This document shows, in pieces, positions 13,549-26,109 of a stretch of 64,000 nt of DNA (the first letter of the stretch is position 1; the number at the start of each line of letters is the position of its first letter). The notes under the pieces are model-generated. The model searched no databases, was not told the origin of the DNA, and saw only the letters and a list, made by a program, of their open reading frames with translations. The position numbers and the translations under genes were made by a program. The stretch spans positions 114,630,046 through 114,694,045 of the forward strand of contig CM071600.1 in assembly GCA_036435485.1 (NCBI GenBank). The letters are read 5' to 3'. The stretch is from Saposhnikovia divaricata. Lineage: Eukaryota > Streptophyta > Magnoliopsida > Apiales > Apiaceae.

Positions 13549-13560
13549 TGGTATCAGAGC
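13549..13560 (+). other. Primer binding site of element B (tRNA-iMet type)
   Basis: TGGTATCAGAGC, four bases downstream of the LTR end TGTTACA. It is the plus-strand twin of the element A site. Confidence 0.94.
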
Positions 13561-16500
13561 GTACGTTATAAACCCCAGAGATGAGGTGACGTTAAAACAA
13601 TAAATTCAATAAGATAATAAGAACTCTTGCCAAGTTCATAGTCGGACTACTTAATGTAGTGATGACATATAAAACCCTTATGGGAACTCGTAAGTATAAT
13701 GATAGTAACTTAGCTCGATATCGTATCGACGAGTAAGGCGACTGACCTTGAGGCATACGAGCGACAACGCGATGATGCTTTATATGCTGAAGATCAGTGG
13801 GTAATTCGATGGAGTACCCTACTGGAGACCCGGAAGAGGCTCCAGCAGATAAGGAAAATCCTGTTAGGATAAGGAGCTTACCCATGGGTAATGAGGGTCG
13901 CAGCCAGAATGACTGTGATGATTAAGATATGGTGCTCAGAAAAGTGAGTATAAAGAACCGAGATATTATTAAGAGATCTGAAGATGCATGTTGAATTCAT
14001 AGCCGGACTACCAGATGTAGTACCAGCAAGAAAGAAGGATTGGAAGAATTACTTGAGATCTTATACGGAAATAGATGAGAATCCTTAGAGATTTTCATCT
14101 TAACAAAGAAAGAGCTAGAGGGATGTATGATTATCAAAGACATCGATTTAGGGCGAGGAGCAGAGTCCCTAGGAATAGTTGAGAAGGAGGCAGTAAGTGC
14201 CATATCATTTGATAAATGAATTAGTATGAATATGGTCAGTAATAATTCGCCATGAGAAGGCAGGTGTCGTAGGTTGTAAATTATGGAACCAAATTGAGGT
14301 TAATAAGGTGGTTTTATTAAGGAAAATGTTCATTTTATGAATGAATCATTTAGAAAGTAAAGACATTGGGAAGTGATAGAATGATTGGGTAAAGTTATAT
14401 AAGGAAGTAGTAAGCAAGACAATGATCTCGGAACCTACCGGAAGATAAGACCAGTGAGTCAAGATGAACTCGTAATGAGACTACTGCCAGAGACTGAGTA
14501 TAGAGTTAATTCAACTCAGTTAAATGATGAACCAAAAACGTTAGATGCATGTGATTCAGAGGAATATTAAATTCCTTCTTCTCTTTGAATGGATTATAGT
14601 AGTTACCTTAAGTTTACTCCGACACGGAATTATAATAGATCAAGTAATACGATCAGCAGTTAAAGAGAAAAATGTGAGAAAATCTTCCTGGAGCTAAAAG
14701 GTGAAATTGGTAATGACCAAGAGCTGGCATTGCTTAATGGAAAAAGGAGACTTTGTGCTTCCAATGACGCTTCGCATAAAGGGTTAGGTAGACCGACATT
14801 TGGTAGTATTGAATATCTGGACGTTGTGACAGGTTTCAGTTTGAAACGGTTGATTCCCTTCTAAGGGATGGATATAATTGATTCCTCTCCAGTAGGTAAA
14901 CTTCCAATCCGATGATGATTATTTCCTTAACTATGACTGCTTATGATTCCACCTGCTTGGAGGTTCATAGAACTATTCTTCAGGTTTCGAAACTGGTCTC
15001 CTTAATGATTACCAGTAGGTGAGTAGATTGATCAAAATTTCCCTGAGTCTGGAAAGGAATTCGGTGAATTTTGGCAAACCTTGTCTTTCTGATTATCAGA
15101 GAATGTCACGGAAGAGAGTAAAATTGGAGCAAACCCTGTGATTTGGGTAAGGATGCTGTAAAATGGGTTAGTAAACGGACCCTGAACATTACAATCGACG
15201 GTAGTGATAAAATGATGAAGTGAGATTGGACGAAAATAGGAAATGTAAGTAAGAAACCAGCCGGACTGAGAAATTCCAGGATTGACTTAAATGAAAAGGC
15301 TGTTATGCCAGGAATGGTAAGCTTGTGTGGCACGCAGGATTGATAAGAATAGTTGAAAAGATAAAAGTGGAGGAAAGGTGACCGGAGACGGTGCCGAGTA
15401 GTCGATTAATACTTATATGGAGTAAAGTTTTGGAAAGGTAGAAAAGTATCAAAGAAGAAGGCACTATGCCGGCAATTGCTAGAAAAGTAATGCTATTAGC
15501 CAACCCCTAAAATCATGTATTTTTATGTGTGGCCAGTTGAGGCCAAGTCACAACGGACTATAAAGCGACTAGACCAGCAATGAAAAGACAAAGCAGGGTT
15601 GCTTCTAAGAAAGCACCGACTGCAAGGGCTTCTGATATAAAGGAAACATTAATGAGATCGTTTGAATCTTCTGCCGAACAACCCATGTTTTGATTGGGAA
15701 TTCACTAGACCTTTTTGGGATGGGGTCACCCGTACTGAAGTGACTCATGTGTATATGGTTGTCCAAGATTTCGAGTAAAATGGAAGTATAGTGACTTGAG
15801 ATGTATGATGTTAGGGTATCATGAATACCATGAATATATTACGACTAAGGGAAGTAAACAACGAAGGTTTATGAAGAGAGTATAGAAATGGTCAGAGATG
15901 GATCAGTATGCTGTAGAAATTTTGTCTAAGGCAAGTACATTTGAGAAGAACGATAAGTACTAAGAGATTCACGTTGAACTCGACCAATATCTTCCAAAAC
16001 ATCCTTGCTGCCTTTACCAAGTTCTGTAAGAGAGGAGATAGGCATACGTTGCCTTTTTGGAAGGCCAAATAGGCTGACAACTATCTGAAAGAAGAGGGTG
16101 GCATTAAACCACCGATCGATTATCAAATGAGAATGATTGAAAAGAGACCTTTATTAAGGATACATGATCTGATTGCCAATTATAAGATGCAAAAATTCCT
16201 TGGCAGTTGAATTAAGGATAGGATATCCATAAATTAAGACAAACCCTGGGGAATGCATAAGGGGTGGCATTAACCCTAATAACGACATTATGACTTCAGA
16301 TGATATGAGCTGGACTTGCTAAGGCAACAATGACCGGCAAGGATTATTAAAAAGAGTGCTGGAAAGAACATAGATAGAATTATTAGAGTATTGATCAATG
16401 ACATTTTGATATACCCGGTACCCAGAAAATACCGGAGGAATGATAAGGATGGCCTACGAAACCTTACAAGGAAAAAAGGTAATATTCCGAACTTCAAAAT

Positions 16501-18790
16501 GGAAGTTTGGTAAGGAATGTATGACATAGTAACAATAATGCCAGATGAGGCATGTATGAAACCCTGAGGAAGTATGGATTGAACCTATAAAGGTTGAGAT
16601 TATCCTAAGATAAGGAAAGAACTAAGAAGAGAAATATCCTAAGTAGGATTGGGAATAAACCTGATAAAGTTCCCACGGGTAGGTGGAAGCAATGACTTAT
16701 GGAGAAAGACTGATAAATATATTTTTCTCCATCAGCAGAGCTTAAGGGAGAATGCTTTAACCCAACAGTGATGGGAATGAGGTAGGAAAAAAAAAAAAAC
16801 TTGAGCTGGAATGTACCCAGAAGACATGGGTTACAAGAAATCATTATCATCAAGAAAGGCCAATGAGGTGGCCGACGATCTAAGTATAAAGGAATAATTA
16901 CAAATGTTCATACCGAAGAAATAGGATGATATTTGGAAGGACCTTGAAGGTCATATCGGAATCGAGGAAATTATATTCCTTCTGATGATTGTGCAAGAAT
17001 CGACGGTAATAGTAGTTTAAGTAAAGATTCGATTCCTGATGGAGTCTTAAGCATATTACGTACCTTAGAAGGTCCCGTTTTGAGGCAAACCAGGACCATG
17101 GTACAAAATTGATGAAGTAAACCGTTAAGTTTCCAGTCTTTTATGGAAGATGCATAAGTGATAGTTTCATCAACCGGACCTAGCTGCGATGCTTGAAACT
17201 CTTCGGCAATTCTATCTGCTTCACGTTATATCTACATCAAGTTCAGGAAGTGTTCCTTATGGATAAGGAATAATGATTACTTTGTCTCCCTAAGGGATTT
17301 GAAACCCGTAAGGTTAACTATTAACGCACTACGTAAACAACAAGCGATGGTGATTCTTCTAAGAAAGGAGATGACAACGTAAAGAGAAAGAAAGTGCTGC
17401 TATTGATAAGCTAAATGGCATGTTGATGAATGACAAGCAAGTTTGTGTTAATGTACTTCTGCACAAACAAGATAGAGAATATGAGGTCGATAATTCGTGA
17501 TGCTAAACGTATTCCCGTAGAAAGAATTAATGAAACTTGGAAGGAAGGGCGGTTGAGCCCAAGACTTATTGGGCCACTTGAGAGTTTAAAGTGTTCGGAC
17601 GGCGGTATTCGAGCCAGCCTTACCCCCAAAATTATAGCACGGTCATAACGGGTTTTCATGTGGCCAGGCTACGCCAGTAAAATGCAAATGTTCAACAGAT
17701 GATAGGAGTACGAGCATGTAGATATACGACCTGGTCTGACTTACGAAAGACAACCTGTGGAAAACCACGGATAGAAAAGAACCAGTGATGAGAAACAAGG
17801 TTGGCAGAAGTAGATTATATGAATCTAAGTTAAAGGAATCGGCCAGATTCATTTCGGAAGTTTTAAATTTGAAATAATGTGATGATTATAGAGTAAATGT
17901 GACAGGATACCAATAAGGAGGTGCCAAGTGCAAAAGATGTCTCAATAAAGAGATGAAGGTGGAAGTAAATAACAGAAGTAAATAAGAATCAGATAATAAG
18001 AAGGATGTGATTGATAAAGAAAAGACGGGGAAAGCAACTACGAAATATGAGGCAAGGAATGTTAGGAATGGATTAATGAATGGGTTTTCTAATGAATTCT
18101 CAGGATGACAACCTGATAGTGTCAATATTATAATTATGATTAATTTCTTCCTTAATGAACCTCTATAGTTCAGAGGTAAATTCTGAGTATGATATTTTAC
18201 AATCATGAAAACTTTCTATAATCCTTTAGAATTCTTTTCTTTTCTTCTCTCTTATTCATCTTCTTTATGAATTGAGAAGAACAACCCTTTAAGGAGGGGA
18301 GGTACTGTTACGTGACTATCTGTCTATGTGATAGAAGTCTAAGTGGAATACCATAACTTGTTTAATTGCTTGTCAAGTACTAAAGGCTGGCCCCCCTTCT
18401 GTACTAACTATGCAATATAACAAATGTTCAATTGATCATAGTGATCTCTCAATCAATCTTTCCACTTCTCTATATTGATCGAGATTGCGAAGATTAAAGC
18501 AATCAGGAAATGCACAGTACGAGCGAGGTTACCTCCGAATTCGTAGGGTGATAGTGATACCAATGTTACTGCAGGTATCAATAAGGATAAGACTGAGTAA
18601 GAGTATAACCCGGATAGTGAGTTGTACGAAAAGTAGCAACGTTGATGGAAAAAGGATACAGTATGAATTGTAGCACTCCAAGATGTGCTGAGGAAGGGTA
18701 GAACGACTAAGAATTGACCGGGAAGCTAAAGAGTGAACGACAGGCAAACGACTCTTTGCTTCCTACCTGATTCCGGGATGGAATCCTTTT
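13561..18790 (+). pseudogene. Decayed gypsy gag-pol interior of element B
   Basis: Sense-strand fossils are readable in short runs. From 16289 the frame follows the reverse transcriptase palm: a YDF start, in-frame TGA at 16301-16303 and 16331-16333, then RVLINDILIYP at 16385-16417. The spacing is that of the family, but one catalytic Asp has become Asn. About 16420-16520 continues like the LRxVLxxLR and KFxKCEFW region. At 17548-17590 a GRLSPRLIGPLES run matches the gypsy integrase C-terminal KLSPRxIGPFEIL motif. Gag and protease are not recognisable. Minus-strand ORFs in this stretch (for example 17886-18206 and 16605-16853) are antisense shadows. The combination suggests a chromovirus (Tekay/Del-like) ancestor. 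Confidence 0.72.
18291..18302 (+). other. Upstream purine tract of element B
   Basis: AAGGAGGGGAGG, about 500 bases before the LTR-adjacent tract and shared with element A (1941-1952). It is followed closely by TGTTACG, which looks like an LTR-type TG start. Confidence 0.6.
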
Positions 18791-18803
18791 AAGGAGGGGA
18801 GAC
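18791..18803 (+). other. Polypurine tract of element B
   Basis: AAGGAGGGGAGAC immediately before the 3' LTR start TGTAAG at 18804. Confidence 0.87.
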
Positions 18804-21800
18804 TGTAAGAACCCCAAATTTTGGATATAATTAAAACTTTTTATTAAGTAATGATAAAATGAGGAACAATGATTCCGACAACAAGGTCACCAGCTCTAAT
18901 GAATGGTGGTTTCAAAGAGCAATGGTTGTAATGAATGGATATTGCTCTGGACAATGATCCTGATGCATTGGTATATTGTCAGAACAGAGTAATTCGATGG
19001 TTGAGGACCTAGATAAGAATAATCTACCATCCAGGAAGGAGCTAATGGATCCTTGAAGGGAAATGAGTACGTGCATAGTGTTTCCCATACGTGCATAGTA
19101 TTTCCCGTACGTGCATAGTGTTTCCCGTACGTGCATAGTGTTTCCTGTACGTGCATAGTAATTTGGTGGATGAATAGTGATTTTGTAAGTTGGAAAACTT
19201 TTCACTCCACCCTATGTACGGGACGTGATATGGATGTTTCGAAGTCATATTAGTAATACGCGGAGTAAATAAGTGAATGCAGAGACGATCGGAATTCAGA
19301 AATTCCAAATTCTTTTTGGTATAATATTTGACCGGACAGTGGATTAAATATTATTATAATCCAAGAATTGAGATATTAACTTTGAGGATTTGATATTTTG
19401 GGATGTTATTATATTTGATTTAAGAATGAAAGAAGGAAACCACTGAGGAGTGGTTATGGCTACAATGTAATAATTGATATTTGGAAAGAATGAATGGAAT
19501 TCGACTTTATTATTTCTATGTCTTGAAGAATGCTAAAGGGTGTAATCTATCTTCTAAGGGAATAAGATATGGCAAATTCAAGCAAGAGAATACTCTCATG
19601 TCATCCAGATCGATAGCGATTAATCCAGTAGTTCCGTAAAAAGGTTAAGGAACAATCGAAAGAGAATACGGACAGTTATACAACCCTAAGAGAACAAGTA
19701 AAGAATACAGAATGAATAGTGTTTTGGTGGGAGTATATAATAATATGAGACGACACTATATAGAAGTATTCGGAACGGATTTCCGAGTTCATATTAGTGA
19801 TCCAGGGGGAAAATAAGTGTATGTAAAAGCTGTCGGATTCTGAAAAACCGCACTTTTATTTTCTCCGAGAGTTCCCTGGACACTGATAGCCTTAAGTATT
19901 TAACGAATGGATTTAAGGAATATAAATTGGAAAGTTAGAATGAAAGATGGAGAATGAAAGTATTAATATTAAAAAGGATTCCCGGTAAACCCTAATTAGA
20001 AATCCGTGAAATATTCCCACGAACGATCAATCGAAACGGGTAATAACCGGACATAGAAACAAGCAGAGGAAGCAAGAGTCTTGTGCAAGCTACTAGATAA
20101 ATATCTAGCAACCAAGTGGGCTAAGTAACTAGACAATTAGAGATTGAACAAGTACTTAGCAAGTAACTACCTAGTTAAGCTCTAACCACCATAAAACCAA
20201 CACATGTCTTGCCATTTCATCATCCAACACCTCACCACTTTGATAAAGTGACTTTTGCAAGATATTATGTTGCTAGTGGATGAGAGTGGATGAGATTAAA
20301 ACACCAAAAAGCAAGCCAACCAAGCAAAACTCTCCTCCCCCCTTGCAAAGCTCCATTCGACCTTAACCATAATTCAAGAATCAAAGTCCAAGCTCCCACC
20401 ATTGTTTGATCTCCAAAAATTTATCATAGATCCTATATTTCATAGAAATGATACCCTAAAAATCTTAGCCTCAAACACCACCTTTTCCATTTTCAAAAAA
20501 ATCAAGAAAGTGGAGGATGAATAGTAACCTCAAGAACAAAATTCTTGAATCTTGATTTTGGTTGATGATCCAAGCTTCATGGAGGCTATACAAGGACTAT
20601 ACAAGGCTTAATAAGTGCATACATACCTCAAGGAAGGTATAAACTTCAAGAACCCTAGTCTTTGATTTGAGTTTTAATGGAGTTTTGGATAAATTTTGGT
20701 GATAATGTTGTTATAAGCATGTTTACATGATTATGTAGTTAGTTTGTTTGATTTAAGAGATGTGTTGAATATGATGATATAATATGATGTTCCTGGACTT
20801 ATGAGATTAGTATTATGAATGTAAGATGATTGGTATGCCCGGTGTGGCTTGGGTTGTTGATTACGATTTATGGAACGTTCGATTTACAGCCGTTATAATG
20901 CCCGATTTTGCATTACCATGTTTTGTATACCATTTTCCATGTTGAACCCCTACTGTCCAGAGACCTTAACTGCCATGATAGGATAGGCAATGTTCTAAGC
21001 TTCGTTTTGATATAAAGATCACGTGAAACGGACTTACGGTTTAGGATTTATGACCAAATTACTAAAAGTAGTTCGAATCCGTAAACGAAAGTTCGTAACT
21101 GTAATTGAACCCTCGTAAACTATGTAACGTCATGGCGAATCTTGGTAAATAAATACTAGAGGTAAAAAGGAAGGCGTGAAAGAAAACCGTATGTCAAAAG
21201 GATCATTTTTCGATTTATTAAAAATGTTCGAGTCGAGGTTAAACGCGAACGAACCCCTAAAAGACGACTCTTTTATAACTTCAGTAAAACACTTAGAAAA
21301 CGGGCGATAAAACTCGGAGTATAATATTGGTTCGTAACGATCGACCTTAGAACTCGTATGACTTAAGTATATCCCAAGTATAAGTACAGTGACATGTCGT
21401 ATTAACGAACGAATGTCGGGTCGGATCAGTGATAAAAAGGAATCCACTAGAAGGGATATAACGAGATAACTCGAGAACGTGTTTCGATTTAAGTACAACT
21501 TAACTTTTAATATGTTAATTGATTAATCCCGAATGCCTTGGCTATTTATAGATCACCAAGCTGAACCGGGACCCGCTACCACTACCCCTTACCGTACTCG
21601 ACTACCAGGCAAGTTTCAATTCCCTTCTTTTAGGCTGTTGTTGTGACTGAATAATATATATATGATTGCTGATATACATATGCCATTGCATGCATGCCTA
21701 CTTTCAAGTTGAATTGATATACTTGTTCCCTGAATGTTATTGTTGGCTTATAAGCTAGATAGTTATATATCAGTTATAAGCCGGTTATTGTAAGACCCTC

Positions 21801-23887
21801 ATAGAAGGGTGTATATATCTTATTAATCAGAAATAGACCGGGAGTCAATATTCCTTGATATATCGAGATTACCTCGGAGGAAAATTTTTAAGTAAATATT
21901 TTCTATTATTTGTGCGACGAATATTATTTGAATATTCGTTCGAGACTAACGATCCTTACTTCAAATAATTATTTGAACGTAACTATTCAACGAATAATAT
22001 TTCTCAATATTCATTCAGAGTCGAATTGATTATCGACTATTATTTCGAATCTTCTTCTAAAGATGAGACTATTAAATGAATATTATTTGGATATTCTTTT
22101 AGAATATTATTTTATTAAATAAATATTACTTTTGAATATTCATTTAAGATATTAAATACTTGATGAATATTATTTTAATATTCATCTAAAGCTTGATTTA
22201 ATTATCGAATATTATCTCGAATATTCCTTAAGGCTTGGATTACTAAATGAATATTACTTGATATTCATTTAGGATATTATTCATTAAATGAATATTACTT
22301 TTGAATATTCATTTAAATTCCTAATTAATTATGAATATTACCTTAAATATTCTTTTCAGGTCTTATTAATTTATGAATATTGTTTTGAATATTCATTTAA
22401 ATATTTATTTATTCAATAAATATTCTCCTGATATTTCTTCAGAGATTATTTTGAGAAATACTCTGATTAAAGATATTCTTTCATATTCCCAAATATTCTT
22501 TAAATATTTTAACTCAATAAATATTCTCTGAATATTTATTCCATACTTAGAATAATCTCGATAAGGTTTATCTTCTTCTATTATTACAGAAAATATTTCG
22601 AAGTCATATTATTATTAATCTTATATCAAGAAAGGTTCTCAGACATCATTCTTCTTTGAGTCTATCTCCTTAATAATAAGGGAACCTTACTTGGAAAATG
22701 TTATTTATCTTGTCGACTTCCCGGTCATAAAGTATTCCCTTCACTCGCAACTCGGGTGCTGTTGACTTATTAAGTCGTTGCTTACCTTCTCATCTTTCGA
22801 GGGGTAAGATTACTGGAACAAGTTGATATCCGTTACCAAGTAATAGCTTGGGAGTTATTGGTAAATTTTCCTTTCTAACTAGATACGACTACTTTGTGGA
22901 GTCTTATCAACAAGTATTATACTTGGGGAAAGGGGGACGAACGTTACATTCAGAATCATGAATTCTATTTGAACTAGGAGTCGTGTAAGAGGCCGAGTAG
23001 CGCCGGTCCATCCCCTTTGGCCCAACCGTTGGCCGGGGAGAGCTAGTAAGGCGGTACACAAGTAAAGCCGTCAGTTCTTCCTTCTACCGGTAGTAAATCT
23101 AAATTGAGCTGTACGATCTCGACTGATCATCAAGATTGGAACAGCGGGCGCGGTGAATACTCCATCATTGGTTCATCATCCAAATTTATTTATTTCCTGC
23201 AACATGGTTACTGTTGGCAGAGTTGGAAAAGGGTCATAACTGGAATTGCAACCTTTTCTTGCAAACTCCTCTTCTTAATAACAATAAGAATATCTCGCTT
23301 ACTTTGATGTAGCAGATATTTCTACAAACAAATACTTTAAGTTACCTTGTAACTTCATCGTTCATATTATACTGGCATCATTTCCGTAAATGCATGGCAT
23401 ATGGTTTGAAAGATACTTTTGAACTGTTATACTTTATCGTTCAGTTATATATTATTGTTGGTGGGCTATTGCTCACCCTTGCTTTATTATTATATCACAA
23501 CAACAGCTAGACCAGATGACTCGCACAAGGCGCACTCGACGCGGGCGAGGACGATGAGACTACCAGAGCTGAAGAAGAAGCTATTGGTAGGATATATTTA
23601 TTCTTTCAGTACCAAGAATATAGTCTAGTATGACTTATGTAAATGGATGGCAAAGAGTATGTAATTATATTGAAATTCTTTTGGATTGTAAGAACTCATA
23701 ATGTGATTAATAAAAATTTGATTGTGACTCTGATTTCATCTCTGGGACTATAACGGGTGTGTTTTATATTGTTGTGTTGGGTCATAGAGACGTAATTTAT
23801 TTTATGTTAAGGAAAGTTCAATTGTTGTGGACAGAATTGGAAACCGTAACCACCGGATCCCGGACCCCGGATCTGGGGGATGTTACA
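18804..23887 (+). repeat. Element B 3' LTR, complete (5084 bases)
   Basis: Starts TGTAAGAACCCC after the purine tract and ends ATGTTACA at 23887. Compared with the A LTR it has an extra stretch at about 18860-19445, which includes a 20-base minisatellite. It carries the AATATTC block (about 21880-22590), the conserved TATA/GCTCACCCTTGC block (23445-23490) and a minus-strand TATAAATA at about 21543-21550. The 122-codon minus-strand ORF at 21130-21498 is not supported as a gene. Confidence 0.92.
19068..19164 (+). repeat. 20-base minisatellite inside the B LTR (about five copies)
   Basis: The unit GTACGTGCATAGTGTTTCCC repeats with small changes about five times. All the small minus-strand ORFs here (18896-19308) are translations of this repeat, seen as repeated CTYGKHYARTGNTMHV-like strings, and are not genes. 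Absent from the A LTR. Confidence 0.9.
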
Positions 23888-24074
23888 AAAATGATCTAAC
23901 ATATGGGACTATCAATGGATCGAATCTGACATGATCCATATCCTGATCCATTTAGTTTTACCAGATTCGTATCAGATCATAGTCGAATTTTTTTCAACAT
24001 GATCCATATCCGGATCCATTAGAAAAAAAAACTTTTAATTTAATTCAACAATATACGAATTATAATAACAACAT
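23888..24074. other. Unassigned 187-base spacer between elements B and C
   Basis: A-rich sequence with two copies of a CATGATCCATATCC-GATCCATT segment (around 23930-23960 and 23998-24025). No ORF and no recognised element. It may be the remnant of a small transposon or original flank of C. Confidence 0.4.
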
Positions 24075-24577
24075 TGTTAGATATTGATTCAAGTGATGAT
24101 CAGGATCTGGACTACTGATCAGATACTGATGCTGACGTCATCAGTATTGCACCATCAGGATTGTGTTGTCATCAGGATTGGAAGCTGATCAGGATTTCGT
24201 GAGGATATACATCAGTCCAGGAATCTACGAAGATTGACATGTCGGTTCCTAATTTATAGGAATGCAGCTATCATTCAAGATATGTATTAAGAAACGTATG
24301 TAATTGATTTGATATATCTTGTAATTGATAGTGTATCTGTGTACTGTATATAAACACAATTTAGGTTTTGCTTTAGAGTAATAGCTTACACGAATGATCT
24401 TATAACCTAGCAGCTCTCAAGAACATAAGAATTTCTTGAGAGAGTTTGTAACAGTTTTATATCAGAGTTAATAAAGCTGTTATATATTCATACTTGTGTT
24501 ATTATTTCTGTTTAAGTTGAAAATCTTATACAATTGTATTCAACCCCCCTTCTACAATTTTTAATTACTGGGCAACA
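24075..24577 (+). repeat. Element C 5' LTR (503 bases)
   Basis: Starts TGTTAGATATTG, ends GGGCAACA, and is followed by a primer site. It contains the palindrome TGACGTCA (24133-24140), repeated ATCAGGAT/ATCAGTATTG motifs and a TATATAAA box (24347-24354). The end is assigned from the primer site, since no partner LTR is in the window. Confidence 0.82.
24347..24354 (+). promoter_or_regulatory. TATA box of the element C LTR
   Basis: TATATAAA, 200 bases downstream of the TGACGTCA palindrome and about 225 bases before the LTR end, which fits a U3/R boundary. Confidence 0.6.
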
Positions 24578-24579
24578 AT

Positions 24580-24591
24580 TGGTATCAGAGC
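24580..24591 (+). other. Primer binding site of element C (tRNA-iMet type)
   Basis: TGGTATCAGAGC two bases after the LTR end CAACA. The gag start codon follows at 24626. Confidence 0.92.
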
Positions 24592-24625
24592 AAACTGATT
24601 TACTACAATCAGAAACGATCTTAAC

Positions 24626-25210
24626 ATGTCGACAAGCAAGTATGAAAGTATTAAAATCCCTGTTCTCAAAAAGGCTGAATACCCCACATGGAGGGTAAAG
24701 ATGTTGATGTATCTGGAGGCAACTGATCCTAACTATCTCGATCGAATATATGATGGACCATATATCCCTAAGAGACTGGTTGCTAGAACAGATACTATAC
24801 CTGAGCACTATGTTCAGAAGACAAAGGCTGAATGGACTCCTGAGGAAAAGGCTGAAGTACTCAGAGATTCAAAGGTGAAGAACATTCTTCATAATAGTCT
24901 TGATGCTGTCATGTCAAATAGAGTGATAGCATGAAAAACTGATAAGGAAATCTGGGAAACTTTGGAGACTCAATGCCAGGGTACTGAATCTATCAAAAGA
25001 AACAGAAGGGCTCTGTTGATTCAAGAGTACGAGCAGTTTGATGCAAAATCTGATGAGAGTCTCACTGATCTGTATGATAGATTTCTGACACTATTGAATA
25101 ATCTATCTCTGGTGGGTAAAGAGTATGATCCAGAAGACTCAAATACCAAGTTTCTTAGAGCTCTGCCTGAGGAGTGGGATACTCAAACCTCTATCATTAG
25201 GCATCAGTAT
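24626..25210 (+). pseudogene. Element C gag, N-terminal part
   Basis: ATG at 24626 opens a copia gag of the SIRE type: a KIPVLKKAEYPTWRVKML start typical of the UBN2/DUF4219-like gag region, then an ALLIQEYEQFDAKSDESLTD helix region. A TGA at 24932-24934 replaces a Cys codon (TGC in the expected frame), after which the same frame continues to the D insertion at 25210. The next part of the gene is at 53515. The product would be the capsid/nucleocapsid precursor. Confidence 0.82.
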
Positions 25211-25725
25211 TGTTGTGGAATAAAAACTAGGTTACGAGTGTTGCGGCTAGGGTTTGTGTATTTAATGCTAAGGTGTGTGAGCTTCGTGCTTTAATGGCTG
25301 CTCTTGTGCTCGTGGCTGACTCTGCCTTCACAAGATGCCTACGTACTTTGATGAATATCAAAGATCAAGCCAAAAAACGTAGTTCTAGGTTGAGGGGTCT
25401 GGCCCTTTATATAGGCTGAGAAGCCTTAGAATTATGGTAGGAGTCAGAGACTTGGTGGACAAGTCTTTGAGGAAGGTTCTAGATCTATTCCTTGTAGGAA
25501 TCAGTTTCCATATTGAATTGGATGCCTTGGTGGCTAAGTCTGATGGAGATAATATCCTTATCCAACTCTTATTGCTGAGCTGTTTATTTCCTCCAATATT
25601 AATTACGAAATTAATTTTATAATTGGGGTTTTGGGTCCATATGGTGGGCCCCACGTTCGGGCCATTCTTGGTCTAATTAATGCCACATTAAATGTGTCTT
25701 TAGGACTTATTTTCAGCCCATATCA
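25211..25725 (-). repeat. Element D 3' LTR (515 bases)
   Basis: Minus strand starts TGATATGGGCTG and ends CCACAACA. It matches the interrupted right LTR at the same length. Small ORFs within (25385-25654, 25434-25622) recur in the other LTR and are not genes. Confidence 0.93.
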
Positions 25726-25740
25726 TTTGCCCCCCAACTT
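25726..25740 (-). other. Polypurine tract of element D
   Basis: Minus strand AAGTTGGGGGGCAAA directly before the 3' LTR start TGATATG. Confidence 0.85.
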
Positions 25741-26109
25741 CTAGGAAAACTGATCAGGTTTTCCTTGAAGTTTTAATAGTCTTTTCCGAGACTTGGGTCA
25801 GGGTTCATAATTGTACACTAGTGTTTCACAAGTATCGTCTTAATGTAAAGAGTGGAGCGACCTACACATTTACGACGATTTGCCTTATTCGAGGCTAAAC
25901 AATTATTTCCAAGTAACTTCTGTTACTGGATTTTTGTCTATTCAAGATGAAGGAATCATCCATAGTACTTCTCGTATCGTAAATATATCTTAGAGTTATA
26001 TAGTACCCACAGGTATTTCTCTCTTAAAAATTCCATGTCCACGAAGATTCGATGTCCAAAAATCAATTTTTCACAGCAATTTTCGAACAAAACTGAAGTT
26101 TTTCGTCCA

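Larger units (their letters stand above)
11783..23887 (+). mobile_element. Element B: second copy of the LARD-like gypsy family (plus strand, 5' end displaced by A)
   Basis: Bases 11783-13544 match 22126-23887 at a constant offset of 10343 (1762 bases, two substitutions noticed, near 12236 and 12534). The order is truncated 5' LTR, primer site 13549-13560, interior to 18803, then a full 3' LTR 18804-23887. The missing 3.3 kb of the 5' LTR should lie left of this window, beyond the far end of A, if A is a simple insertion. TTACT at 11783-11787 is the probable one-sided view of A's target duplication. The candidate target duplication of B itself (AAAAT after 23887) cannot be checked. Confidence 0.87.

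Noticed and set aside
18896..19308. Overlapping minus-strand ORFs with repeated CTYGKHYARTG-like strings
   Set aside because: They are translations of a 20-base minisatellite; the repeat explains the pattern.
24512..24808. 98-codon minus-strand ORF over the C LTR end and gag start
   Set aside because: Antisense shadow of the gag N-terminus.
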